Shown: piece by piece, positions 52,156-62,449 of the stretch | Position numbering within the stretch: position 1 is the first letter of the stretch | Layout of the letters: the number at the start of each line of letters is the position of its first letter | Origin: Cricetomys ansorgei | Lineage: Eukaryota > Chordata > Mammalia > Rodentia > Nesomyidae | Direction: 5' to 3' | Assembly: GCA_026225945.1 (NCBI GenBank) | Contig: JAMJFZ010000818.1 | Span: 6,058,501-6,122,500 of the forward strand | Length of the DNA stretch: 64,000 nt | Notes under the pieces: generated by a model | What the model saw: only the letters and a program-made list of their open reading frames with translations | Databases searched by the model: none | Told to the model about the DNA's origin: nothing | Program-made: the position numbers and the translations under genes

Positions 52156-52213
52156 TATTATTTTTAGACACTATTTTCCCATGTATCCCAGAATGGCTTC
52201 ATTGCTTTGTGTG

Positions 52214-52216
<3 letters not shown>

Positions 52217-52262
<46 letters not shown>
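52217..52262. repeat. (CA)n microsatellite
   Basis: About 22 uninterrupted CA units. Confidence 0.95.
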
Positions 52263-52263
<1 letters not shown>

Positions 52264-52264
52264 G

Positions 52265-52682
52265 GCAATTTCTAGCATGTATGAGAAACCTGTGTTGACC
52301 TACTGAAAAGAGAAAGCTGACTTCTGTCCTCACCCCAGAACACCCAAACCAGCCTGAACGCCCCCACTCCTTGCAGCCAGCAATTTGCAAGAAATTGCTT
52401 TTCCCTTTTTTCATTTAATAATCATCAAATCCATCCTCCAGTTGTACAAACTGAAAATCAGCTCATGAGCCAAGAATAACCTTCCCGCCCATGGAACAAC
52501 AACAACAACAAAACCCCATTTAATTGAGCTTGCATAGAGTAAAACTTTCAAACAGTACAAGGGGAGGGGCACACATATAGGAAATTGCCAGCCTCTCCTG
52601 ACCTCTGACCTTCTCCTCAGATACCCAGAGACAATATTTGAGTATTCTCTTAAGAGTGATGTCTATACCTGTGCTGCTGTTA

Positions 52683-52683
<1 letters not shown>
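52265..52683. other. Unassigned sequence
   Basis: About 420 bases between a (CA)n and a (GT)n tract; a short (CAA)n at 52498-52512 and nothing else recognised. Confidence 0.4.

Positions 52684-52685
<2 letters not shown>

Positions 52686-52737
<52 letters not shown>
52686..52737. repeat. (GT)n microsatellite
   Basis: About 24 uninterrupted GT units. Confidence 0.95.
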
Positions 52738-52740
<3 letters not shown>

Positions 52741-52814
52741 CTCATACCTGCAGAGACAATGGTTAGCGTTAGATATCCTCTGCTATCACTCTCTACCTTA
52801 TTTTTTATAGCAGG

Positions 52815-53218
52815 ATATGATAGTTTTAAGTGCCAACTTGACACCACCTGGGATCACCTGAGAAGGGAGTCTCTCAATGAGGAATTGTCTCAATGAGGTT
52901 GGCCTGTGGGCATGTCTGTAGGAGGTTAATTGATATGGGAAGACCCAGCCCACTGTGGGTGGTATCATTCCCTTGGTTTGGGTTCTAAACTGTATGACCA
53001 CAGAGAGGGGCTGAGCACAAGCAAGCATATGTGCAATTAGTTCATTTTCCTCTGCTCTTAACTGTGGATGTCGTGTGACTAGCTGCTTCCAGTTCCAGAT
53101 TGTTTTCCCGTCAGTGGTGTATTGTAACCTAGAACTGTGAGCTGAGTAAATCCTTTCTCCTCTAAGCTGCTTTTTGCCAGGGTATTCTATCACAGCAACA
53201 GAAATGAAGCTAGGACAC
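52815..53218 (+). mobile_element. MaLR/ERVL-like solo LTR, sense
   Basis: ATGATAGTTTTAAGTGCCAA, CTTGACACCACCTGGGATCA, CAGCCCACTGTGGGTGGTAT, GCTGAGTAAATCCTTTCTCC and GGTATTCTATCACAGCAACA in full order, ending near GAAGCTAGGACACA. Confidence 0.8.
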
Positions 53219-53221
53219 AGC

Positions 53222-53432
53222 CTAGAGTGGCTTGAAGGTGAAATGTCCCCCCATAACCTCAGATGTTTGCACACTTGGTCCCAGGCTGGTGGTGCTGTTT
53301 GGGAAGGTTGTGGAACTGTTAGAAAGGGGAGCTGCACTGGAGGAAGGGGCACTCGTGGGGGGGGAGGTGTCTCTGCTTCCTTACTACAGATGCACTGTGA
53401 CCAGTCACCTCCTGCTCCTCACACTACAGTTG
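53222..53432 (+). mobile_element. ORR1-like MaLR LTR, 5' part
   Basis: GTGGCTTGAAGGTGAAATGT, CCTCAGATGTTTGCACACTT, GGTCCCAGGCTGGTGGTGCT and TGGAACTGTTAGAAAGG match the ORR1-type LTR start. The 3' part is absent. Confidence 0.65.
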
Positions 53433-53790
53433 TGTGATGGTTTGAAGGAGAAATGTCCCCCACAGGCTCAGGTATGTGAACACCGTATCCCAGGTTGGTG
53501 GTGCTGCCCGGGAGGCTATGGACCCTTTAGGAGGTAGAGTCGCATCAAATGGGGTAAACTTTAAGGATTTATACCTCTTGCCTACTTTCAGGTCACTCTG
53601 TCCAGTTCACGTTTGCAGTTGAATATGTAACCTCTCAGCTTCCTGCCCCGGCCGCCTGCTGCTGTACCTCCTCCCCTGCCTCTGTGGAGTCTCCCTCTGA
53701 AAGGATAAGCCAAATCAACTCTTTCTTCTGTGAGCTACCTTGGTTGTGGTGTTTACTACAGAAGCAGAAAAGTAACAAATACAGTCCACA
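53433..53790 (+). mobile_element. ORR1-like MaLR LTR, sense
   Basis: TGTGATGGTTTGAAGGAG start, CCAGGTTGGTGGTGCTGCC, GGACCCTTTAGGAGG, TGTAACCTCTCAGCTTCCTG, TTCTTCTGTGAGCTACCTTG and GAAGCAGAAAAGTAACAAAT. Near full length. Same orientation as the two pieces before it. Confidence 0.75.
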
Positions 53791-53914
53791 GCTCCCTAGA
53801 ACCGCCAGCCAAACTATACCCTTCCTTTCTAGAACTGCTTCTTATCAGGTTTTTTGTTCTTTGTTTTTGTTTTTTTTTTTAATCACAGCGATGAAAAATT
53901 AAACTAACACTAGG

Positions 53915-54112
53915 GGCCTCTCACCGAGCCTGGAGTTCACTGATTTAGGCAGTCTGGTTGCCAGCAAGCATGGAGATCCTCCTGTCACTACCTCCCCAGT
54001 GCTGGGTTTCTGAGTGTACACAGCCATGCCTGACGTTTTACACAGGTGCCGGGATCTGAACTCAGGCCCTCTCGCACTTTATCAACTGAGCCATCTTCCC
54101 CAGCCCTTGTTT
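53915..54112 (-). mobile_element. RSINE1-type SINE, antisense
   Basis: CCTCTCACCGAGCCTGGAGT, CCCCAGTGCTGGGTTTCTGA, CCGGGATCTGAACTCAGGCC (reverse B-box) and AACTGAGCCATCTTCCCCAG (reverse head). Confidence 0.8.
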
Positions 54113-54384
54113 GGTTTTGTTGAGACAGAGTCTCACTAGTCAGCCCACGTCATGATGGCATGGCAGTTGAGGTGACCATCAGTGGAGGGTATCAGGAATG
54201 CACATTTCCTTGAAGCTTAGATTCCAGAGTCCTGCAAGGTAGAAATCACAGAGTCAGTATTATGCTTGAGAAGGACTTTTAGAAGTTCAAAACCAACAGT
54301 TGGTTTCTTTTTTCCGTCTTTGCCTTGAGACTGAGGTTTGGTGGATTGGTGGCACTTGGGGTCTCTGTGTCATCCCTTTGCTGC

Positions 54385-54387
<3 letters not shown>

Positions 54388-54431
<44 letters not shown>

Positions 54432-54442
54432 TGTGTGTGTGA
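54388..54442. repeat. (GT)n microsatellite
   Basis: About 20 GT units interrupted once by TTTTT, followed by GAGAGGGGGGTAGG. Confidence 0.95.
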
Positions 54443-54449
54443 GAGGGGG

Positions 54450-55950
54450 GTAGGTGGGAGGGAGGGAGAGAATATGGGACAGGTTCCATTCAGGAAAAGC
54501 CCTTGAGTACCTCCTCTGTTTCAGCCCAGCTGTTCCTCCAACAGGAACCTACCCAACAGGTGTGGTCACACAGTGTGACTACAGAAAATCAGAAGGTGGA
54601 AGGCAACCCAAATCAGTGCAGAGTCAGACCTCCACATCTAACCATACAGATCTGGCCTCCTCTCCCCCACCCAAGCATTCTTCTTTCTTCCTTACCATGG
54701 AGCTTGCAAGTGAACAAATATGAAATTGTCAATTTCCCGGGGTGTCAGGCTCAGCCTACGCAGTGTCCCTTGCTGTGGTCTGCCAGCAAGATGAATGGCC
54801 CTGTCCTAGCTGACAGTGACCCCCAGGGACATTAGAGGATGGCCCTGATCCTCCCAGCAGCCTCTCCGGCCCCTTCTGCATTTTCTGTCAATGGTGGCAG
54901 AAAACTCCTCTGCAGGCCACCCGCCCTCTTGATGAAGCATGCGTGGGTGGGTCCTGAACCTTGACAGCCGGGGCAACGGAAGTGACTGAGCTTCTGGAAC
55001 CTTCCCAGTTTCCATCCTGATGTCATCTAGACAGATGGATGATGATTGAGAATTGAGCAAGTACCAAAGCAAGAAACAGGAGCCCCTTGGGGGGCAGGGC
55101 GAGTTGCTGACAGAGATGTAGAACACCCCTGGGTCCCATTGATGAAATACATAATGGACGAGGGATGTCTGTTCTAGAAATTTCCACATCTACTCCATCC
55201 AATTATTCCCATCCCATCATGAGGTGACTCGGTGCTTTGCTCCCATTTAAATGCTATTTAAAGACCAGCCTTGGGTGGGGAGTGGCAAGGTGGGGGAAGC
55301 TAGGTAAAATGTCATTTTAAACGGACCAAAGAAAACATGTTGTTCCCAATTTCTAATTTATGGACTGTGGTCTCCCAGTCAATTTCCCACCGGGAGCAGC
55401 AGGAGACTGAGAAGCAACAGCTAAACAGATGGGAAGCCTAGTGAAAATCTTCCAAAGGACACTCAGAAAGCAGGGTGTCAGTCTGCGAATACATGGCTCC
55501 TTCCCTGATTTAAAAAAAAAAAAATCTCTGAGCAGAATTTACAGCTGGGTGTTCATGGTTAATCCCAAACACCCGGCGCTATCAGGGCCCGTAGTCAGCA
55601 CGTGATGGATGTTCTGAGGTGAAGAATTTGGTGCGTTAGCCAGAGGTTTCCAATTAGGATTTCCAAGGGGCAACCTGAGAATGGTCTGGGATCAGAATAA
55701 CAAGCAAAAGACCCTTCCCAGCACTCCCAGGGATGATGGAAGAGAGGAGCATGGAGCAAACAGTGAGTCCTGCATCCTTTCCAGAATGGTCCACTCTGTT
55801 AGGACACCTGCTGCCGTTGCTCATGGAGGGAGGAGCAGGGGAGTGAAGGTTCAGGGGGTCTGAGGATAAAAGTTGAGTGATGAGGTAAGGAAACAGGAGG
55901 CTTGGGGTTCCTTGCCAGTGTAAAGACCCGAGGCCAACCCCAAAACCAAT
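54450..55950. other. Unassigned, low-repeat sequence
   Basis: About 1.5 kb, the longest stretch here with almost no recognised repeat. 55200-55650 looks complex and could be conserved. A 127-codon minus-strand frame and a 110-codon plus-strand frame show no recognised domain. Confidence 0.4.
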
Positions 55951-55954
55951 GTAA

Positions 55955-56080
55955 AAGCCAAGCACAATGGCAAATGTCTGTAATCTCAGGGCTGGCCTAG
56001 CCTACTTGGTGAAGGTTAGGGCCAGTGAGAGTCCCAAGACAAGGCCAATGTGGAAGGCACCTAAGGAATGACACCCAAGG
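55955..56080 (+). mobile_element. RSINE1-like SINE fragment, sense
   Basis: AAAGCCAAGCACAATGGCAA, ATGTCTGTAATCTCAGGGCT and GTGAGAGTCCCAAGACAAGG, then a TGTCCTCTGAAGGC end that leads into the CA tract. Confidence 0.55.
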
Positions 56081-56094
56081 TTGTCCTCTGAAGG

Positions 56095-56340
56095 CACACA
56101 TGTGCACATGTGTACATATGTGCACACACACTCACACAGGCATGCATGTACACATATACACAGAGGCACACGAAGCATACATGTCCATGCACACACTCAC
56201 AGAGGCTCACATATACATACATACACAGGTACACATAGAGGCACACATGTGCACACAGGCACACAGAAACATATGTATGCATGCATGTATACACATATAC
56301 ACAGACAACATGTACCTGCATGCAAACACACGCACACAGG

Positions 56341-56381
<41 letters not shown>

Positions 56382-56382
56382 G
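56095..56382. repeat. Diverged CA/CATA-rich tract with pure (CA)n end
   Basis: Loose ACACATG, CATACA and GGCACAC words to 56340, then about 18 pure CA units. It explains the His/Thr and Cys/Val frames of 100-145 codons on both strands. Confidence 0.9.
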
Positions 56383-56449
56383 GACAAGAGACATCTTTTC
56401 ATAGTGGGAAATGTAAAGTTCCATCTTTTGACTTTTTAAATGGCTGTGA

Positions 56450-56725
56450 GTGGTTGGTGTGATGGCTCAGTGGATAAGAGTGCTCACTCTGTAAGCATGG
56501 GGACCCGGGTTTTAATCTCCAGCATCAAAAGTCAGGCCTGGCTGTGTGGAGCAGAAAGGCAGATACAGGCAGATGTGGACAGCTCATTGGCTGGCCTGCC
56601 TAGCTGCAATGGCAAGCTCCCAGTTCAGTGAGAGGTTCTGAATTGGGCTATAAGGTGAAAAGCAACAGATGAAACCACCTGACATCCTGCTCTGGCCTTT
56701 ACCTGCATGTGTGTGTGTTCATGTG
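56450..56725 (+). mobile_element. RSINE1-type SINE
   Basis: GGTTGGTGTGATGGCTCAGT head, GGATAAGAGTGCTCACTCTG, ACCCGGGTTTTAATCTCC (B-box), CAGCTCATTGGCTGGCCTGC and CCTGACATCCTGCTCTGGCC. Confidence 0.8.
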
Positions 56726-56739
56726 TGTGAAGTTGCATG

Positions 56740-57045
56740 TGTGTGTATGTCCAGATGTATGTGAAATGTGTGCATCGGCCAGAGGACCATATCTGCTCTC
56801 CTTCATCAGAGTACCACTTAGCTGGTTGTTGAGACAGTGCATTTCACTGACTTAGAATTCACCGAGTAGGCTGCATGGCTGCCCAGTGAGGTCCGAAGGC
56901 CCTCCGGTCTCTGGCTTCCCAGCGCTCGGATTACAAGTAGGCGCCACCGTGAGTGGCTTTTTTAACACGGGTTCTGGGGATTGAACTCAGGTCCTCGACT
57001 TGCACAAGAAGCAATTTCTCGAGTGAGCCATCTCCCCACGCCTCC
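56740..57045 (-). mobile_element. RSINE1-type SINE, antisense
   Basis: AGAATTCACCGAGTAGGCTG, CCCAGCGCTCGGATTACAAG, TAGGCGCCACCGTGAGTGGC, GGGGATTGAACTCAGGTCCT (reverse B-box) and GAGTGAGCCATCTCCCCACG. Near full length and relatively CpG-rich. Confidence 0.85.
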
Positions 57046-57350
57046 TTCCTCTTCTAAGCTGACTTTCTCCGGTATTTTTGACACAATGATGAAAAGTTGA
57101 CACATAATTTTATCTCCTTCAAGGTTTTAAGAGTAACAAAACCCAACCGTGGAGTTATTTGTTGTTAGTATTGTTTAATGGATTATTTGTGACAGTCTGC
57201 GGATTCCACACATGTGTGCTGTGCCCAGCAATGCTCCCAGGCAGAGAGCAAGTTTCATTATAACCCTCTTGGGTCTGGATCTGGAGGTTCAAGGTCAAAG
57301 GGTCATCTGATGTGAGTTCTTGTTACCAAGTCATAAATTCATTATAGAGG
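57046..57350. other. Unassigned sequence
   Basis: About 300 bases. The motif TTATTTGTGACAGTCTGCGG to GGTCAAAGGGTCATCTG hints at a decayed SINE on the minus strand. Not called. Confidence 0.35.
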
Positions 57351-57352
57351 AC

Positions 57353-57386
<34 letters not shown>
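57353..57386. repeat. (CA)n microsatellite
   Basis: About 16 uninterrupted CA units. Confidence 0.95.
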
Positions 57387-57387
<1 letters not shown>

Positions 57388-57474
57388 AGAAACTATAGCT
57401 TTGGGGAAAGCGGCCATCAGGTGCAGAGAGAGTGGGTTGTGTAAATAAAGGGGGCTTTATAGCCTCCTTTTAAC

Positions 57475-57832
57475 AGTTGAAGCCATGGCTCAGTTGGTAA
57501 AGTGCTTGCCTTGCAAGCACGAGGACCTGAGTTCGGTCCTCTAAACCCGTATTAAAAAAGAAAAGGGCTGACCATGATGCACATGATTATAATCTCCCTG
57601 ATGCTGCGGAGGCAGAGACTGGAGGATGTCTTGGGGCTCACTGGCTAGCCAGCTTAGCCAAACTGGTGACTTCTCAGCAAGTGAGGGGCTCTGTCCCGCA
57701 AAGCCTAAGGTTATCAGCACATGAGAAATGACAGATGAGGTTGTCCTTGGCCTCCAAACCTATGTGCACACAAGTGCATGCATTTCCCTGCATCCACAAG
57801 CATGCACAGACATAGACACAAAACCTCCTCTT
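57475..57832 (+). mobile_element. RSINE1-type SINE, full length
   Basis: CATGGCTCAGTTGGTAAAGT (A-box), CTTGCAAGCACGAGGACCTG, AGTTCGGTCCTCTAAACCC (B-box), GGCTCACTGGCTAGCCAGC, CCTTGGCCTCCAAACCTATG and CAAGCATGCACAGAC. Both promoter boxes are still readable. Confidence 0.88.
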
Positions 57833-57839
57833 AAAACAT

Positions 57840-58060
57840 CTAAGGATACAAGCATGTCTCAGTTGGTAGAGTGCTCGTCTAGAATGGACAAAACCTAGAT
57901 TCTATCCCAACCAGTGCAGAAACTGGAGTGTGGTGGCACATGCTTGTAACCCCAGCATTTGGGAGGTAGAGGCAGGAAGATCAGAAGTTCAAGGTTAGGC
58001 TCAGCTACACAGTGAGTTCAAAACCAGCCTGGGCTATGTAACTCTCCCACTGGAATGGGA
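57840..58060 (+). mobile_element. B4-type SINE (tRNA head + B1 body)
   Basis: CATGTCTCAGTTGGTAGAGT (A-box), AACCTAGATTCTATCCC (B-box region), then GTGGTGGCACATGCTTGTAA, CCCCAGCATTTGGGAGGTAG, GAAGTTCAAGGTTAGGCTC and AAACCAGCCTGGGCTATG. Here the tRNA part is first and B1 second, the opposite of the array-hosting dimers. Confidence 0.85.
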
Positions 58061-58064
58061 GGCA

Positions 58065-58450
58065 GAAGGTTTGCATTTGAAACAACATTGATTTCCCTCC
58101 TCCTGATCCTCATGTTCTTGTTTTTCTTTTTTAATTGGAGACCTTTTTAGTTACTAGCAGTTTGCTATCAGTTTCATTCAAGTTATGCCTCCTTACAACC
58201 CATCCCTTGACCATTTACAAACTTACAGGATACTGAATAATGGGATGACACAGAAACCCCCAAGAGTAATGGTGAGGTGTCCCCTCTTTCCACAGTATCT
58301 CATACCAAAGTAGGCCCATAGGAAGCATCAGGGTCACCAACAGCTGGCTACTTGGAGGGTCAGGGCTGGTCACAGTGAGAAAGCCACAGAGCTCTGTTGA
58401 ATCCGCTCTGGAAGAATTTATAATCCGGTGATGACCTAGCAAGATGAAAA
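58065..58450. other. Unassigned sequence
   Basis: About 390 bases; TTAGTTACTAGCAGTTTGC and neighbours belong to no family I recognise. Confidence 0.4.
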
Positions 58451-58454
58451 GGTA

Positions 58455-58542
58455 ATTTGGGCATAATGGCATGCACCTGTCACCCAGCACTCAACTGAGG
58501 CAGGAGGACTGTGAGTTCAAGGTCAGCCCAGTTCCTATATTT
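58455..58542 (+). mobile_element. B1-like SINE fragment, sense
   Basis: GGGCATAATGGCATGCACCT, GTCACCCAGCACTCAACTG and GTGAGTTCAAGGTCAGCCCA. Confidence 0.65.
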
Positions 58543-58618
58543 GCACTCATTGCTGTAGACTGCCCCTTCATGGATCTCCCGCCCACCCCACCCCATCTCC
58601 CCCGCCCCCCGCTTGCCC

Positions 58619-58905
58619 ATGCTGTTGTGCTTTGAATGTGATCCCTGCCTTCTGCCTCCGTCTCATGTGTTTGAACACTTGCTCTCCAAAGAGTGGATCT
58701 ATTTTGGGAGACTGCAGAATCTTTTGGGTGCAAGGTATGGTTGGTGAAGGTGGGTCACCAAGAGACAAACCTTTGAGGTTTTACAGCTCAGCTCTGCTTC
58801 CATCTCGGTTCCTGACTGCCGCATCTGCTAAGATGTGAGGAGTGACGAAATGAGATCTGACCACCATGAGTACAGCTGCCCCCATCACGTCATCTTGCCT
58901 TCCCC
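58619..58905 (+). mobile_element. ORR1-like MaLR LTR, sense, 5' part
   Basis: TGTTGTGCTTTGAATGTGAT, CTCATGTGTTTGAACACTTG, ACCTTTGAGGTTTTACAGCT and AAATGAGATCTGACCACCAT, in MaLR order. The 3' end is not recognised. Confidence 0.55.
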
Positions 58906-58909
58906 ACTG

Positions 58910-59388
58910 TGAGGGTCTGTGTTGTGAGAATTCCTCCCACGGGGCGATATAAGCAACATCTGTCCCTTCTCAAAAGGTCCCATTAACAAACCAAAGTTTG
59001 ATTCCACTCAAGTTCCCTCTAGGGAACCAAATAGTTGATTGGGCTTACTTATAAAGGGTGGATGAGGGACTGTGGGTAGGAACATGGAGAAATGTAGAGC
59101 AGACTCACTGGAAAGTCTATCCAGCAGGGACCAGTGGCTTCCCTCTAGCTGTATAAGTGGAGTCCCTTCAGTTAACATTATCTAGCCTATATCCATTCAT
59201 ACCTACTAGATCCCAAGATTATGTACAGTTAAGGCATATAAATGATTGGGGGTTCGGCTGGCAGTCAGAATCTCAGGTGAGGGCCCAGTGATCCTTCCCA
59301 ACTTCTCCTCTGAGAGAACACCAACAGTCAATATGCCTGCTCCAGACTGTATCCTGCATAGACCCAGCTGATCTGATGGTAAAATAAC
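58910..59388. other. Unassigned sequence
   Basis: About 480 bases; no repeat or exon recognised. Confidence 0.4.
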
Positions 59389-59389
59389 C

Positions 59390-59760
59390 TGACAGGAAGC
59401 AACCTAGGAGATAAAAGGTGTGTATTAGCTCACAATTCCAGGTTACAGTCCACCACTGAGGGGAAGTCAAGGCAGGAACTTGAAGCAGCTGGTCATAGCA
59501 CATCCATAGTCAAGATCAAAGAGAGAATGAACGCAGGTCTGTCTGCTCCTTTGCCATGCTAAGCTCACTTCACTCTCACACAGTTTAGGAATCACTGCTT
59601 AGGGAATGCTGCTGCCCACAGTAGGCTTGGTATTCCCATGTAAATTAATTTAATGAAGACAGTCCCCCACAGACCAACCCAGTGTAGACTCAGACTCCCT
59701 CACTCAGACTCTCTTTCCGGGTCATTCATGTTGTGTCAAGTAGATAAAGCTAACCATCAC
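59390..59760 (-). mobile_element. MaLR/ERVL-like solo LTR, antisense
   Basis: AATAACCTGACAGGAAGCAA, GGTGTGTATTAGCTCACAAT, GACTCCCTCACTCAGACTCT and TAAAGCTAACCATCACATCT. The closing bases match the reverse of the LTR start. Confidence 0.65.
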
Positions 59761-59764
59761 ATCT

Positions 59765-60612
59765 GTCTAGTTTTTCCAAAACTTCCAATGACCCTTGGAA
59801 CCAACATGACTGTTCTCAGCCACTGTTGGAGTCATTTGTTAAGCAGTGATTTCATACCAATAGCTGCCTGATACACCTCTTCCCATTGATTGCTCAGTGT
59901 TCCTGCCCCACATCCTCGGCTCACTCACACCTCTCACCACACCCACCTTGGCAGCTTCTCAGCATGCTGTCCCAGTATTGACTTCCTAAGCCCCATCAGT
60001 ACCACCATTGATTTTCCAGTCCATCAATTTCCCTTGTATTGACATTTCCATCTCCCTTAAGCCTTTCTCAAGCTCATAGCACCTCTCATGTCTGGCTCTG
60101 GCCATCTAGTCTGCACCCCCTCTCACCCCTGCATTTGGCCTTCCTCTCTCCCTGCATCCTCACCCCACCTCTCCTCGCCTTGTAGCGTGGACCGGTGCTT
60201 GCTTCTCCGCTGTGCCCCAACTCCCCTTTGCAGGAAGGAATTCAGAATCACTCTGAGAGAACATTATTCACACATGAGAAACTGTCACCGTTGACGGGGT
60301 AGGTGGGTCCCACAGCGGGACTCGGTGACCTCTAATGCCAAGACCTCTTGGCAGAGGAAGCCAGGCTTGTGTACAACAGACTCAACCTTGTCTGGCAGCA
60401 CGCAGTCTCTGCCAACGGCGGGATCTGTGGGCTGCTGGCTGCAACTGCTATTTGACAGCATTTGTTAACATATTAATGACAAGAAATGGCTTCTTGGCAC
60501 AAGTAGCTCGTCCTTCAGTCTTCCACTCTGAAACAAAGGGTTGGGGATCCATGAGGGAAGGTAAAACAGGCCCAGAAGAGCCAGTTCCTCTTGAGAGAAC
60601 CGCCCCCAATTT
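59765..60612. other. Unassigned sequence
   Basis: About 850 bases, pyrimidine-biased at 59870-60180. No repeat or exon recognised. Confidence 0.4.
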
Positions 60613-60616
60613 CTTT

Positions 60617-60782
60617 TCTTTTTTCTTTTCTTTTTTTCTTTTTCGAGACAGGGTTTCTCTGTGGTACCTCTGGCTGTCCTGGAACTCACTGTGTAGACCA
60701 GGCTGGCCTCGAACTCCCAGAGATCCGCCTGCCTCTGCCTCCCAAGTGCTGGGATTAAAGGTGTGCACTACCACTGGCTGCT
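60617..60782 (-). mobile_element. B1 SINE, antisense, full length
   Basis: CGAGACAGGGTTTCTCTGTG, CTGGCTGTCCTGGAACTCAC, GACCAGGCTGGCCTCGAACT, CTGCCTCTGCCTCCCAAGTG and CTGGGATTAAAGGTGTGC. The best-preserved B1 here, with the muroid internal duplication pattern. Confidence 0.95.
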
Positions 60783-61003
60783 AAGGACTCCCCAATTTCA
60801 ACATTGCCTTCAAGTATGGGCTTTGACGGGCAGAATGCTTTCTGTGCCTCAAGCCAAAGTCACATGTCTGAGTGCAAAGGACAAGACCCCACACAGCTAA
60901 GGAAGGGGATGCCTCCATCACAGGACACAGCAGGAAGGATGGTGTGCTGAGCTCAATAACTCAGGGAGGGCTGAAAAAAGGAGGCTATTTAGAAGAGGCG
61001 AGA

Positions 61004-61190
61004 AGGGGCTAACTATGTAGCTCATCTGGTAGAGTGCTTACCTAGTATCCATGGAGCCCTGGATTTAAGCACCAGCAACAGAATAAACCAGGTGTGGTGG
61101 AACACACCTGCCATCCTAGAACATGGGATCAGAAGTTTGGCTATAGGGAGTTCAATGCCAGTGTGGGCTACATGAGACCCTGTTGCAAAT
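61004..61190 (+). mobile_element. B4-type SINE, sense
   Basis: ACTATGTAGCTCATCTGGTA (A-box), GTGCTTACCTAGTATCC, CCTGGATTTAAGCACC (B-box region), AGGTGTGGTGGAACACACCT, then AGTTCAATGCCAGTGTGGGC and GAGACCCTGTTGCAAAT. Its 3' half is repeated in inverted form after the CA/TG tract. Confidence 0.8.
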
Positions 61191-61294
61191 ACACGCACGC
61201 ACTTGTGCGCGTGGGTGCACAGGCACACACACACACGTACATGTATATATTTTTAGATATATAACAAATATATATATATATATATATATGTGTA

Positions 61295-61331
<37 letters not shown>

Positions 61332-61401
61332 AACAGGGTCTCATGTAGCCCAGACTGGCATTGAACTCCCTATGTAGCCCAAAAATACCTGGAACTTCTG
61401 A
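61129..61401. repeat. Foldback inverted repeat of a SINE 3' half
   Basis: Arm 61145-61190 (GGGAGTTCAATGCCAGTGTG, GGCTACATGAGACCCTG, TTGCAAAT) pairs with 61326-61371 with about one mismatch in 45. Weaker pairing continues outward from TCAGAAGTT at 61129 to AACTTCTGA at 61393-61401, across a gap. The loop side holds (CA)n on the left, a (TA)n centre and (TG)n on the right, which extend the stem. Confidence 0.95.
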
Positions 61402-61404
61402 CAA

Positions 61405-62038
61405 GAAGGCTACTGGAAATTCACATCAGGAATACATCACACATGGGCTGCAAGGTCACCTCCAAGGAAAGATTCTGAAAGGAGGATGTGCCGCAGACAT
61501 GGCTACTTTGAGATGATCTTAGGTTCATTGGAGGGACATAACTTGCCCAACAGGATCCTCCAAGGAAGGAGGTAGGGGAACTCATGCCTTGGCCTTGTCT
61601 GTCCTTGTGACCTGGACTCTGTCTAGGGGTTCCTGACCCAAATAGGAAGCCAAAAACCAGGTGGTCCATTCAGGTCAGCCTCCTGGGCCGTGAAGAGGGG
61701 AGTGAAAGAAAGGAGTCCTGCGTCTTCCTTGGCGGCTCCGGGAAGCATGGGAAGAGGGTGGAAAGTGAACCAGAGAGGGAACTTAGTAAAGACTACATTA
61801 AGCCAAACAGAACTGTGACAACTGGGACATAACTGTAGGGCACCATCAGCCTCCCAGCTGAGCTGTTTCAGACTGGCTGGCGCTGCCTGTAATCTTCATA
61901 TTTGTATTTATACTGTATTTTAGAATGTGTATTTATATTGAATATAATGTGCGGATGCATTAAATATGCATGTGTTTATAATATGTCAGCCATTGGCTGA
62001 GGACTACTGACTGCAGACTCTCACCACTTCTGAGACAC
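61405..62038. other. Unassigned sequence
   Basis: About 630 bases with an AT-rich part at 61880-61990 (TTTATATTGAATATAATG). No element recognised. Confidence 0.4.
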
Positions 62039-62041
62039 TTT

Positions 62042-62230
62042 GGGGCTGGTAAGAGGGCTCAGTGGGTACAGCCACTTGCAGCTGAGCTTGGTTGACCTGA
62101 GTTCAATCCCCCAAACCTACATGGTAGAAGAAGAAGTCCACATACTGAGACATGGACACACACACATATGTGTGTACACATGCACACATGTACACACAAA
62201 TATACATAGATTTATATGTAAATATAAACT
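62042..62230 (+). mobile_element. tRNA-derived SINE (B2/RSINE1-like)
   Basis: GGGGCTGGTAAGAGGGCTCA, GTGGGTACAGCCACTTGC, CTGAGTTCAATCCCCCAAAC (clear B-box), CATGGTAGAAGAAGAAGTCC and an ACACACATATG-rich end. Confidence 0.75.
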
Positions 62231-62309
62231 TGAGTATCACACTTCAGATTTTATCTGTTTAATCAGATATAGTCAGACTTAGATACCGACACAGTTAACA
62301 AGAAAGAAA

Positions 62310-62445
62310 AAGAAGTCCAGGCGTGGCGACACACACCTGTCACCCAGCCCTTAGGAAACAGAATCAAGAGTAACGAAAGCTGCCTGGACTACACAGAGAG
62401 ACCCTTCTGCTGTAGAACTCCTCCCTCCAAAGGAAACGTCATTGC
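62310..62445 (+). mobile_element. B1-like SINE, sense
   Basis: AGTCCAGGCGTGGCGACACA, CACCTGTCACCCAGCCCTTA, GAAAGCTGCCTGGACTACAC and AGAGAGACCCTTCTGC. Confidence 0.6.
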
Positions 62446-62449
62446 CATC

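Noticed and set aside
52798..53352. 184-codon minus-strand open frame
   Set aside because: It lies across two sense LTR copies and no retroviral or cellular domain is recognisable; LTRs are non-coding.
57475..57560. A possible tRNA gene with readable A- and B-boxes
   Set aside because: The sequence continues into the RSINE1 body and the cloverleaf does not close; it is a tRNA-derived SINE head.
60335..60784. 149-codon plus-strand open frame
   Set aside because: Its last third is antisense B1, a classic false ORF.
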